Positions 10,981 through 22,081 of a stretch of DNA of 64,000 nt are shown here, one piece after another (within the stretch, counting starts at the first letter, position 1; every line of letters begins with the position of its first letter). Source of the stretch: Plasmodiophora brassicae (lineage: Eukaryota > Endomyxa: Phytomyxea > Phytomyxea > Plasmodiophorida); NCBI GenBank assembly GCA_036867785.1, contig CP145413.1, positions 806,001-870,000 of the forward strand. Direction: 5' to 3'. The notes beneath the pieces are model-generated. The model made no database searches and had not been told where the DNA came from. It worked only from the letters and a program-made list of their open reading frames with translations. Position numbers and translations under genes: made by a program.

Positions 10981-11105
10981 GTGATGCCACAGATGTGTCC
11001 TTGGGCAAAAGTCGGATTTCTGTTATCGGGGGGATATTTCTGCCCAGCAAGCGTGTGCCATGGAACATGTCGACCTCGTAGCATTATCCACGTCGATACT
11101 GCTCG

Positions 11106-12174
11106 ATGGGTTCCTGTGCCAGCAAGAAGGCCACTGCTCCTGCTGATCCGCCCAAGTCGCCCGTCGTACCTGGAGCACGGCCACCATCCAAGGCCACCGC
11201 ATCCGATGGACCAGCTGCCATCCACGTCACTCCCGTTCGCCAGTCAACCTCGTTGCCGCCTGTTGCTCCCATGTCCATGGAAGTGCTTGCCGCACAGACG
11301 CGAGTTTACATAGGTGATGTGGCGCCAGATTTCACAGCACAGTCGACAATCGGGCCGTTGCGCCTCTACGACTACATTGATGGTAAATGGTGCATACTTA
11401 TATCGCACCCTCAGGTATGCCAGCCGCTAGACGGATACCATGAAGCCGGCAGTGCATACTGAGGTGATGGCCAGGATTTCAGTCCGGTGTCATCATCCGA
11501 ATTGCGTCGCCTAGCCCAGATCCAAGGCGAATTTGACAGCCGCCAGTGCCGCATCATTTCTATCAGCTGCGACAGACTTGAAGACCACCAGCAATGGAAG
11601 TCAGACATCGAGAGGCTGGGAGACCTCAAGGTGAAGTTCCCGATCGTGTCTGACCCGGATCGCTCGATTGCTGTACAGTACGGCAGTGAGTTTCAGCGTG
11701 TTGACATCGGTGACGGAACGCTTACTGACATCGCCTGTCAAGTGCTGGACAGTGTCGAGACCGATGATCGGTTAATGCCGTTGACTGTCGGATCGGTCTT
11801 CTTCATCAACCCGATGAGGATCGTCAAAGCTATGATTGTGTACCCAGCAACGACAGGCCGAAACTTCACCGAGATCATTCGCGTCCTAGGTCATGATCGA
11901 ACCAAGGGCTTCCGCGACGAAGGCTGACTATGGGTTGTCGTACAGACTCTCTACAGGTGTCATGTCGTCGTAAGTTGGGGACACCCGCCGACTGGTCAAA
12001 GGTAGGGACATCCGCAAGCGCACTACGTGACTGTGGGTGACATCAGGAGCGATACAGGGAGCACCACTGGCTGTCATGCAATGTGTGTCAGACGAGGAGG
12101 CAAAAGATAAGTTTGGCGAAGTCGAGTCGCCGCTTCCCTACATGAGAGTTGTTACTACTTCCTCAATGCGATGA
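11106..12174 (+). CDS. 1-Cys peroxiredoxin-like protein (Prx6 type), peroxidatic Cys replaced by Ser, N-myristoylation signal
   Basis: Four exons: 11106-11414, 11475-11889, 11946-12001 and 12058-12174; introns of 60, 56 and 56 nt; 298 aa. The splicing restores the Prx6 order: GDVAPDFTAQSTIG, ILISHPQ|DFSPV, ISISCDRLEDHQQW, KFPIVSDPDRSIAVQYG, GSVFFINPMRIVKAMIVYP, RNFTEIIRVLDSLQ, TPADWSKGAP, SDEEAKDKFGE. At the active site the family motif PVCTTE reads PVSSSE: codon TCA at residue 109 gives Ser, so normal peroxidase chemistry should be lost. About 50 residues precede the domain and start MGSCASKK, a strong N-myristoylation plus palmitoylation signal, so the protein is predicted to sit on a membrane as a sensor or scaffold rather than an enzyme. 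A sequencing error is unlikely, since two changes (TCTTC-type context) would be needed. Confidence 0.82.
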
Positions 12175-12710
12175 TCCCAATATACTCATCGCATTCTCAC
12201 AGATCGCATCATCGGATCACTACAGCAGGGCACAACAGCAATGGCTGTTTATTGCCTGTACCCCCATTAACGGTACACCTACGTGTCCAGTGCCGGATAG
12301 CAACGCACAGATATTTGAGACAGGAAGAGGCGGGGGCGTTAGGCGTCGGCCGGTATCGCCGTCCGTCAACTTGGCACATGTGGGTGCCTCCAGCTCTAGG
12401 CTCCAGGTCACACAGCGGATCCTTGCGTTTCATCAGTCGCTTAACAACGATGGCGGGGAAACGCAAAGCAGTGACCTGACATGCGCTGGTTGCCCAATGC
12501 ATGTAATAACCCGAAGATGAACACGTCGTCAGGCCCCGTGGAGTCATGCAATTCCATGAGAGCGACTGATGTCGAAGGCAACTCCGGTCGCAACCTGTTC
12601 GAACGGTGTTGCTGGAGGTTTGAGGCGGTTGTGGCCCGTGGCCCGTGCGCACGACGGCAAGTCCGTCGCGGAGACCGTGGTAGTCAGGCGTTGACCAACC
12701 AGATATCATC
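12175..12710. other. Intergenic stretch without a recognisable gene
   Basis: This 536-bp spacer lies between the peroxiredoxin-like gene and lysyl-tRNA synthetase on the same strand. It holds only short frames, no RNA gene that I can recognise and no clear repeat. The synthetase promoter must lie here. Confidence 0.5.
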
Positions 12711-14535
12711 ATGGCAGCCGGCGAGTTCCTCATTGACGGCGTTCAAGTCAGCAAGACGTAACCACGTCGTCGTCGATCCGGCTCACCTCGATGCTGACTG
12801 TGTCGTTGCCTCGTACAGGGAATGGAAGCGTCACCAGAAGCGATTGCAGCAGCAGGCCGCCAAGGAAGCGCGTGCTGCGCAAGCACCGCCGCAGCCTGCC
12901 AAGGCCGCTGCCGCCAAACCGGAGGAGGATCCTGTTGACCCTCGCGCGTACTTTGAGAACAGGACGAATGCGATAGCGGCGCTCGAGGCCGATGGCGTCA
13001 ATCCGTATCCGCACAAGTTCCCTGTGTCGACCTCGGTTCCGCATGCGGTCAGCGCGTTCCAGCACCTGGCAGCCGGTGAACGCGACTCGCGCGAAGATAC
13101 GCACATCGCCGGCCGTATTCTGGGCAAGCGTTCCAGCGGCAACAAGCTGTTCTTCTACGACCTCACTGCCGATGGCGCTTCTATTCAAATCATTGCAAAC
13201 AGGGCGGCTGCCTCCGACTCAGCCGAGTTCGACCGCGTCAACGGCATCCTTCGTCGCGGCGATCTCGTCGGTGTCGTCGGTCCGATTGGACGGGCCAACA
13301 AGGGCGAGCTGTCCATATTTGCATCGCGGATCATCCTTCTGGCGCCTTGCCTGCGCATGCTGCCGTCGAAGCACTTTGGCCTGAAGAACCAGGAGATGCG
13401 GTACCGGCAGCGTTACCTGGACCTAATCCTCAACGGGCGCACGCGTGAGGTGTTCCAGGTGCGTGCCCGGATCATTGCCTTCCTGAGGAGGTTCCTGGAC
13501 GCAAGAGGGTTCCTCGAGGTATGGGATTGTTTGCATCCGATATCTGGTTGCCCGTTCTGACAGGGTCGCCCAAAGGTGGAGACGCCAATGATGAACATGA
13601 TTGCTGGCGGAGCCAGCGCCCGTCCGTTCGTCACGCACCACAACGACCTGGACATGGACCTGTACATGCGTATCGCGCCCGAATTGTATTTGAAGCAGTT
13701 GGTTATTGGCGGGCTGGATCGTGTCTACGAGATTGGCCGTCAGTTCCGTAACGAAGGCATCGACCTGACACACAACCCGGAGTTCACGTCGATCGAGTTC
13801 TACTGGGCCTACGCCGACTACAACGACCTGATCGAGATCACCGAGAAGCTCGTGTCACAGATGGTCCTGGAGTTGCACGGGTCGTACCAGGTCGAATACC
13901 ATCCCGATGGCCCATCTGGCTCTGCTGTCACCATTGACTTTACGCCTCCGTTCAAGCGCATCAGTCTGGTGGATGGGATCGAGCAGGCCGGTGGGTTCAA
14001 GATTCCCAGGCCGCTGGCAAGCGACGAGACGAACGCGTTCCTGGTTGCCAAGGTCGAGGAACTCGGCCTGCTCTGCCCGCCTCCGCTGACAACGGCCCGT
14101 CTGCTGGACAAGCTCGTCGGCCACTTCATCGAGGATGGCATTACGAGCCCGGCGTTCATCGTCGACTATCCGGAACTTATGTCTCCGCTGGCCAAGTACC
14201 ATCGCGTGCATCGCGACCTGACGGAACGCTTCGAGCTGTTCGTCTGCGGCCGGGAGCTCTGCAACGCCTACACCGAGTTGAACAACCCGCGGGTGCAGCG
14301 CGAACGATTCGCCGCGCAGAGCGCCGATATCGAGAAGGGTGATGATGAAGCGCAGGTCCTCGACGAGCCGTTCTGTGTCGCGATGGAGTACGGTCTGCCG
14401 CCGACCGCCGGATGGGGCCTCGGTATCGATCGACTGACCATGTTCATGACCGACATGAACAACATCAAGGAAGTGCTACTGTTCCCCGCCATGAAGCCCG
14501 AGGTCGGCACGACCAGCACCGCCGACCAGCAGTGA
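12711..14535 (+). CDS. KARS1: Lysyl-tRNA synthetase, class II, cytosolic type
   Basis: Exons 12711-12757, 12819-13518 and 13576-14535; introns of 61 and 57 nt; 568 aa. It charges tRNA-Lys with lysine. A basic N-terminal extension ([18 protein letters not shown]) precedes the OB-fold anticodon-binding domain ([30 protein letters not shown]). Class II motif 1 is in [11 protein letters not shown], motif 2 in [21 protein letters not shown] (split here by context), and motif 3 in [12 protein letters not shown]. The [17 protein letters not shown] joint confirms intron 2. The length fits eukaryotic enzymes (about 570-600 aa). No mitochondrial presequence is seen in this form, although the gene could serve both compartments by alternative starts. 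Confidence 0.95.
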
Positions 14536-14613
14536 TCGTCCCGCTACATACAAATGTCCAGCATTGTCAGCCGACTCCAGCACCACGATCTATGTAGGCA
14601 GCGCTCCGAGTCA

Positions 14614-15545
<932 letters not shown>

Positions 15546-15633
15546 TTGCACACGTTTTCCTCACAGCAGGGCGCAGCCGAAGGGGGGCGACCAAAACCGC
15601 CACCAAAAAAATACAACCCCATGAGGCCATGAC

Positions 15634-16120
15634 TATGGAATTGTTGTAATAAAGGGGTGTTTTTTACAAGCCTGTTTTTTACATGTAAAATACACCTCTC
15701 GGGAACCAACTTTACACTGTAAAATACAGGTAACGTAACGGTTTCCCGATCCGCGGATACACCTCCGCCGTCCAGGAGCCATTCGCGTGCGCGTCGTCGT
15801 CGTCGTCTTGTCTCATGTCGTTGTGGTTGATTGTTCGTAAATAGCCTGCTGGCCGCGATAGGACCGAAGCGACTGGGGTTCGCAGGGTTCGTTGGCATTT
15901 CGAGGCAGGCACACTTCCCGAGGCGATTTCGGACACACATTTGTACCCCGTTGGTGACGAAGAGGTCATCGAATCTGGTCAGGTTGTCAGGACCGTGACC
16001 ATGGTATGAAGGCGTACTGCGAGGGGGCGCAGCCCCCTGCTGTTTTAAACATGTTTTTTACGTGTAAAATACATGTATTTTACACTCAACCAGCCATTCT
16101 CTGTTTTTAACAATTCCATA
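15634..16120. mobile_element. Non-autonomous DNA transposon (MITE-like), copy 2, 8-bp target duplication
   Basis: It has the same 12-nt terminal inverted repeats (TATGGAATTGTT / AACAATTCCATA) as the element at 10337-10980. The flanking duplication here is GCCATGAC (15626-15633 and 16121-16128), also perfect. At 487 bp it is shorter, with a different middle of about 100 bp. The outer ~120 bp on the left and ~250 bp on the right are nearly identical to copy 1, so both insertions look fairly recent. Confidence 0.85.
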
Positions 16121-16243
16121 GCCATGACGAAGGAAGCCGCTTGCCGGGCACATGCATGAGATCCGTATCGGTACTTTAACCGGTACCGTTGGACAACGTG
16201 GGACAAGGGAGGGGGGCGGACCCACGGCCTTTGCAACGGCCGA

Positions 16244-16260
16244 GGGGGGGGGGGGGGGGG
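16244..16260 (+). repeat. Poly-G tract, 17 G, followed by a second G run
   Basis: G17 is followed within 2 bases by a second G run, upstream of the tyrosine recombinase start. It is a quadruplex-prone region and may mark the promoter or end of the element. A small hairpin, ggcctttgcaacggcc, precedes it. Confidence 0.9.
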
Positions 16261-16357
16261 CCGGGGGGGCCGGGCTGGTGGTGCAGGCCCAGTCCTGTAT
16301 TTGTCCTGTGTACACCTGTGTGCAGACGGCGGCGGCATCGGTGTGTGAATAGCGACC

Positions 16358-19222
16358 ATGCCGACGAAGGCGACCATGCCGACGAAGGCCCAGCTGGTGG
16401 CACTCTGCCGTGTCCGGGGCATCCCGGTCAAGGGCAAGACGAAGGAGCTCCTGGAGCTGGGCCTTGCCGCGTACGTGGACGGCCGCCTCGGGGAACCCGG
16501 CGGTCGCGTTGCCGTCCTGGCGGCCCCGGACGTGTCGACGGTCGTCGCCACCGGCACGCTGGCAGGCACGTCCTCGGACCCGCCTGCGCTGGCGCCTGTA
16601 CCCCAGGTTGCCGCCGGCGTCGACGCCCGGTTCGTTGACGACGACGACGACGACGCTGGTGCTGGCGGAAGCGACGACGTCAGGGGCCCCCGGGACCGCG
16701 ACCTGTCCCGATACCGCGTCGTCGTAATTACCGGCGGCAGCGGCCCAGCCGGCGCCGACGCCGAACGTATACCGCCAGAAGCCTCGTCGTCGAGCAGCGC
16801 CTGTGCACTACGAGATGGGCGCCGTCGCGTCATCGTCGTTCATGTCCTGCGGCTTCGCGCAGCGGATCAGCACGGTGATCGTCAAGCGCTGGCCGCGTCG
16901 GCACCCCTGGCGCCGATTGACAGGATCCTGGCCGACCGTCCCCATGGCGCCAGCAAGCACCGCTCCCAGCAGTCCGCGCTGAAGCACTTCGGGCGGTTCC
17001 TGCAGCAGGGGCGGGCGGCGACGTGCGTGCGCGCCACGTCATGGGCCGACCTGACGCCTGGTGACGTCAGCCAGGACCTGCTGGAGCGCTTCGCCTCGTT
17101 CCTGCAACGTCACTCGCCGACGGTGCAGAAGCACTCCACGGCGACGAACTACCTGTCCCAGGTCCATGACGCGCTGGCGGATAGGTTCAAGGCGGGCAAC
17201 CCGTCGCTGGACCTGCTGGACGCGTCCTGGTACCGCAAGGTGCGCTGGCAAATGCAAAAGCATTACCGCCAGCGCAGCCAGACGGACGGCACCGCCATGG
17301 TGGACCGCGCACCAGCGCTCCACAAGGAGGGCGTATCGGTCCTGTGCGAATGCCTGTTCGGGACGGTCGCGTCGTCGCCGAAGGATGTCTCGCGATTGGC
17401 CCACGATCGGTACGATGTCGCTTCCGTCATCGCCTACCTAGGTCGTATCTGACTCGTCGGCGTCGCACCGGCAGTGTCCTGTTCACGGTCCTGTGGAACA
17501 TCCTCGGGCGGGCCAGCGAGGCGACCTTCCTCGAGAAGCAGGACCTGCGGTTCGAGCCGCACCCGGGCTGCATAACGATCGACGTAAGCCGCAGCAAGGT
17601 CCAAAGCGAAGCGCCGCTGCGGGTCTTCTGCGAACGACGCTCGTTCTGCGCCGACGTCTTCCATGCGCTCGGGTCGCAGGCGGCGCTGGTGCCCGATCAC
17701 GGCGCGGTACGTGCGTGGCCCGCGTGCACGCGTCGTCCGAAGGCTCAACTGGCGCCACTGAGCCGCTGCTGTTTGCTCTAGACCCTGTTCCCGCTGATCA
17801 CGGGACAATCGGCGCGGAACGCGTCAGCCTACGTGAACAAGGCGCTGTCCGCGCTGCTGGCAGGCAACGACCGCCTGACGACGGTCTCGCCTAGCCAGGG
17901 CGACCTGGGCCGTCACATCTCATCGAGTGTGTCGGCGCACTCGTTCCGTCGGGGCGCTGCGACCCACCTCGCCGGTGCGCTGGGCATGTCCCTGCAGACC
18001 ATCGCCTGGCGCGGCGGATGGAATCTGGAGGGCTCGTGTACGGCCCTCGAGTACATCGTCGGCGGCGGTGAAGGCGACATACGCGCCGGTCGGGTTCTGT
18101 CGGGGTGGCCAGGTGGCAGCGGTGGTGGCAAGCCAATGTCGTTCTCATTCGCGGCCGGGGACGCAGAGACAATGGCGGCCATCGATCGATTCGTCAAGCT
18201 CTTGTTCGGCGGGAACTGGGACCTGTGGAACGGCACGTCTCCGGGCCTGCTGACCGTGTGTGCGGCCAGTATCCTGTTGTACCTGTCGGCGACTCCATCG
18301 ACGATCCGGTCCATCGTACGTATGCTGTGCCAATGCCGTTGCGTTGTCTTGCACAGGCAATTACTGACGTCTCTCGTCGTGCCGCTCAGCCCTGCATCGC
18401 AAAGTCGTCCGATGCTGCGACGCGCTGCAGATGCCCAGGGAGCGACTGCTCGAGTGGGCGGCCCTGATCAGGGGCAAGTTCCTGCAGGACAACCGGGGTG
18501 GCGCCGTCGCGGGCGCTGACCTCCCGGCGATAGACGGCGGCTTCAGTCGGCTCGTTGCCAGGGTCGAAGATGCTATCGACAAGTTGAACGAGGTGGACCG
18601 CCGCATAACGTCGATGCGGGGCGGTGGTCGTGCCAGCCCGTCGTCATCGGTGGTGGCACCTGATCGGCCCCGTGACGACGACGAGCCGCAAGTGGGCCCC
18701 CGAGCTGGGCCAGTACTCGTCGACGTCGACCGAGGCGCTCCTCATCGTGCGGGCCGGGCGGAGGTGCCGCAGGACGATCCGTGCCTGAAGAGCATGTCGA
18801 TTCGAACGGCGTTCTACGAATGGCACGTCGCCGACCCGCCGCACCTGCCGTTAAAGCAGCACACCTTCCGCGACCGGCGCACGCGCAGCATCCTCGACCG
18901 GCTGGTCAGGCAGTATTGCCCGAAGTTCCTCGAGGACGGCAAGTGCCAGTTCTCGAGGATACCGGACGAGACGATGCACGCGTACGCCGGTAGAATGAAG
19001 CGCGTCGGAAAGACCGTCGAGGAGCGCGTTGTGCTGTTCCTGGATCGGTACTACGCGCCGACCAAGAGGGCCATGGAGGCCCAGGCGGATCCGGCGCGGA
19101 AGAGGAAGAGGCCCCGGACGACGTCGGCGCTTGTGACAACGTCCACCAACAAGTTGTCCGAGTCGGCGGCGTTGATGACGAAGGAGGAGGTATTCGCTGT
19201 ACTGAATAAGTACACCTGCTAA
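16358..19222 (+). CDS. SAP-domain tyrosine recombinase (Crypton-like)
   Basis: Exons 16358-17409, 17475-17706, 17782-18319 and 18390-19222; introns of 65, 75 and 70 nt; 884 aa. The N-terminus is a SAP-type DNA-binding helix pair (KAQLVALCRVRGIPVKGKTK), then an acidic Asp run and linker. A core-binding domain (about 205-345: SALKHFGRFLQQG, FASFLQRHSPTVQKHSTATN) precedes the catalytic domain. Candidate catalytic residues are R363 (LGRASEA), H481 and R484 (AHSFRRGAATHLA), W508 (RGGWNLE) and the nucleophile Y519 (TALEYIVGG). A long C-terminal part with a coiled coil (VARVEDAIDKLNEVDRRI) and a basic segment (ARKRKRPR) follows. No reverse transcriptase is nearby, so Crypton-type rather than DIRS-type is favoured. 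All exons join in frame without stops, so the gene looks intact. The first ~30 residues after the SAP domain are low complexity. Confidence 0.75.
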
Positions 19223-19266
19223 TATTCGCTGTATATTCGCTGTACTGAATAAGTACACCTGCTAAT
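19191..19266 (+). repeat. Short tandem duplication across the recombinase stop codon
   Basis: The unit tattcgctgtactgaataag plus tacacctgctaa(t) occurs at 19191-19223 and again at 19234-19266, with a 10-nt partial copy between. The first unit encodes the last residues and TAA stop of the recombinase; the second lies in the 137-bp spacer before the helicase gene. Confidence 0.85.
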
Positions 19267-19359
19267 CCACAAACTGCCGCCGACCTCTGCTGGGCGTGTG
19301 GGACCCGTCGTCCCCACAGGATCCCTATTTTTACGGTCTCGTCAGGACGCTCGCAGATC

Positions 19360-21234
19360 ATGAAGCGCGGTCGCTCTCCGCCGCCACCTCAGGCGTCTTC
19401 TGCTTGCGACGACAAGGCCAACCCGGACAGCGGCGCGGGCTCGATGCATCCGGAGTTCTCTGACGTCATGACGATGATCGGTGAGGATTTCGCTGCGGCC
19501 ATGACGGAGCGTGGCATCGCGTCGTTCCGCCCGGGCCAGCAAGACGCCATATCCTCTGTTGTCCAGGAGCGCTCTACCCTTTTCGTAAGCCCGACAGGAT
19601 CGGGGAAATCGTTGGTTTTCCTGGCAGCGGCATTCCAAATGCAGGGAACCTGCATTGTCGTATCCCCATTGAACAGCCTCATCAAAGACCAGGTCAACCA
19701 GTACCAGCCCCTTCTGAATAATGGAGCCCTCGATTTTATGAACGGTATGGTCGTGCAGGGCCGTGGCATGCACTGCTCTGTCTAAGCTTTGGTGGCGCTC
19801 AGGTGATCGGCTTCCTGCAGACCGTTGCGAAGTCGTTTCACGCATCGGCCGTGATTTGAAGGTGCTCCTGACGAGTCCGGAAATGTTCCTTCGGTACATT
19901 TGTCGGGGCGTACTCGGCTATCGGGATGCTCATAAACGGCACGCGGTTTCCTTCGTAACGTTCGACGAGGCGGACACGGCCCTCTCCTGGGGCGAACGAT
20001 TTCGCCATGACTACCGGCAAGCTGTTGCGAACGCGCGCAGGTCGGGTCGCCCGATTTTAGCGATCACGGCGACGTTACCTCAGTCCAAAGCGAAGCACCT
20101 ACTGACGAGCATGGCAATTTCACCGGCAAACGTCATCGTGGTGCCTGGCCAACGGGCCAACCTAAATTATCGGTTTGTATCGGCGACGACCACGGCTGAA
20201 GCTGACGCTTTGGTCCTGTCTGAGCTGCAGAACCACCGCGACGGCTCGCGTCGGCCGGCCATCGTCTACGCCCAGAGGAAGAACGATGTGGATATGTTGT
20301 TCGATCTTCTCTCGAGGACGCTACGCGGTAAAGTCTTCAAGTACCATTCCGGTAATTAAATGTTCTGCAGACCGTGGCCGAAACCATCTAAGTCGGTTTC
20401 TCCGCTTCAGGTATGCTCGAGAGCGCTCGTGAGCAAGCCCACAATGGCTGGGAACGTTCCGCTGATGGTATAATGGTCGCCACGATCGCTTTCGGGCTTG
20501 GGATCAACCGGATGAACGTTGGACTCGTGGTCGAGTATGGCGTCCCGTCCAGCCCGTCCGATTACGTCCAGCAGGCGGGAAGGGCAGCGCGTGCTCCGAA
20601 GTCGACTGGTACCTGCTCGACAATCATGTGCACCGCCTTGCACGAACGCCAGCTGAACGTCGTGGGCGTCTGCAATCTCACCTGTGAGAAGGTCACGCAA
20701 GAGTGCCGGGCGATTGTTGCAAAGGGCGTCGCCGTTCCCGCAGGAACCGAAACCTTTGTCGCCCTGTCCCCGAAGGGCTTGACCTTGTCAGTTTTGACCT
20801 GGTTAGATTCTGTAGACGTCGTTGCCCTGAACGGTAGCGCCTTTGCTGGGATGCGCCTCGACCGTGACGCCATCACGGCCGTTGCTGCAACCAACCCTCG
20901 CGCCTGGGCGGTTTTCAAAGGGAGGCGCGTCAGCGGCGTTTTCAAGGCGAAGACCATTCACGAATGCGACCTCATTCAGTACTGCTATGATCAGGACCGA
21001 TTCCGCCCAACATCGTCGCGATTTACTAACCGATCCGAGAAGTTTATCCTGATCGATCGACAAGCGGACCCGGACGCTCTAGCGGAAGCTTTCATGCGGT
21101 ATGAGAAAGGTCGGCTGGAGGACGAACGTGCTCAGTACTTGGAGATGTGGCGACTGACCGGCATCGGAATGAGGAGAGGCGCAGCGGAATTGACTCGGGG
21201 TCTGGAGAAGCACTTCGGGTTGACGTCGATTTAG
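19360..21234 (+). CDS. RecQ-family ATP-dependent DNA helicase
   Basis: Exons 19360-19744, 19803-20351 and 20411-21234; introns of 58 and 59 nt, both phase 1; 585 aa. RecQ motif 0 is FRPGQQDAI, Walker A is SPTGSGKS (77-84), Walker B is the DEAD box in FDEAD (183-186), motif III is AITATLP, then IVYAQRKNDVDMLF, KYHSG, MVATIAFGLGINRMNVG and motif VI QQAGRAARAPK (usually QEIGRAGRDG). A shortened RQC-like region with one or two Cys pairs follows, with no HRDC domain. A 3'-5' helicase on branched DNA is the family activity. It lies in the same orientation just after the recombinase gene, with the same intron style, which suggests co-mobility. RecQ genes also spread in fungal subtelomeres, so a subtelomeric helicase is the main alternative reading. 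Confidence 0.85.
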
Positions 21235-22081
21235 TAAAACTGCAACTGCTGCTAAATCGGGCCCAGGCTGGCTAAAGGGTAAGACGTTGTCGGGAACGTT
21301 ATGTCGTCATGTACACCGTTTGGAGAGGGCCCAACCTGTTAAGAAATGGGCGTTATATCGTGTACACCGTTTGGAGCGGCGCCTGCGGCGGGCCCTTTGG
21401 TCGGGCTCCCGAGCCGGTCGCCCTCGGTTTCGTCGCAGACGAATGTCTCCTCATCGTCGACTGGTACGCCGCGCGCCCGAAAGGCCCAACCTGTTAAGAA
21501 ATAGGCGTTATCGTGTACACCGTTTGGAGCGGCGCCTGCGGCGGGCCCTTTGGTCGGGCTCCCGAGCCGGTCGCCCTCGGTTTCGTCGCAGACGAATGCC
21601 TTCCTCATCGTCGACTGGTAGGCCGCGCGCGCGGGTCCTAAGAGGGCCCAACCTGTTAAGGAATGGGCGTTATATCGTGTACACCGTTTGGAGCGGCGCC
21701 TGCGGCGGGCCCCTTTTGGTCGGGCTCCCCCGCCGGTCGCCCTCGTTGTCGCCGGGGGGCCGACACCCGATGCAGCGTCCCCCTGAGCAGGGCAGCAGAC
21801 GGCGTTTTGGGCGGCGCCCTTGTCCAACGGTTTCCGGCGCCCACTGTCCAAAACGTCCAAAGTTACCGTGACATACGTATATCTGTATGTCACCGGTAAC
21901 CGCCGGTGCGATCCGTCATATCGTGCGGTAACTTTGGACAACGGCGCCTGGGGTATCTTTGGACAACGGGCGGCGGGGTGCGCCCACAAACAGGCGCAAC
22001 AAACTGCGTGGCCGACAATGCCGTCATACAGATAGCGGTCCCGGGGGTCCCGTTGTCCAAAGCTTTGTCCACAAGTAGGTA
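21157..22081 (+). repeat. Direct copy 1 of a 925-bp block (RecQ 3' end plus flank)
   Basis: The block begins inside the helicase gene at accggcatcggaatgagg and ends caagtaggta. It recurs in the same orientation at 22763-23690 with one 3-nt difference (gagcaggg here, gatcagcaggg there). Confidence 0.95.
21309..21770 (+). repeat. Tandem ~155-165 bp units in the element's right flank
   Basis: Three units begin near gtgtacaccgtttggagcgg (21359, 21513, 21678) after a partial one at 21309. Each carries GCGCCTGCGGCGGGCCC and then GGTCGGGCTCCC. The first two units are nearly identical; the third diverges in its second half. The block is followed by inverted TTGGACAAC/GTTGTCCAA motifs around 21820-22064, including ctttggacaacggg facing cccgttgtccaaag. 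Confidence 0.8.

Larger units (their letters stand above)
16185..21831 (+). mobile_element. Putative composite element: tyrosine recombinase + RecQ-like helicase
   Basis: Two complete genes on the same strand, 137 bp apart, encode a SAP-tyrosine recombinase and a RecQ-family helicase. The 12-mer accgttggacaa stands at 16185-16196, 161 bp before the recombinase ATG, and its reverse complement ttgtccaacggt at 21820-21831, beyond the helicase. The right flank carries tandem and inverted repeats built on TTGGACAAC motifs. This arrangement suggests one mobile unit in which the recombinase moves the DNA and the helicase assists. The ends are inferred, since Crypton-like elements make little or no target duplication and no empty site is available. 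The alternative is two unrelated genes in a repeat-rich region. Confidence 0.45.

Noticed and set aside
16358-19222. DIRS/Ngaro-type retroelement
   Set aside because: The recombinase signature could fit, but no reverse transcriptase, RNase H or split direct repeats are seen within the window.
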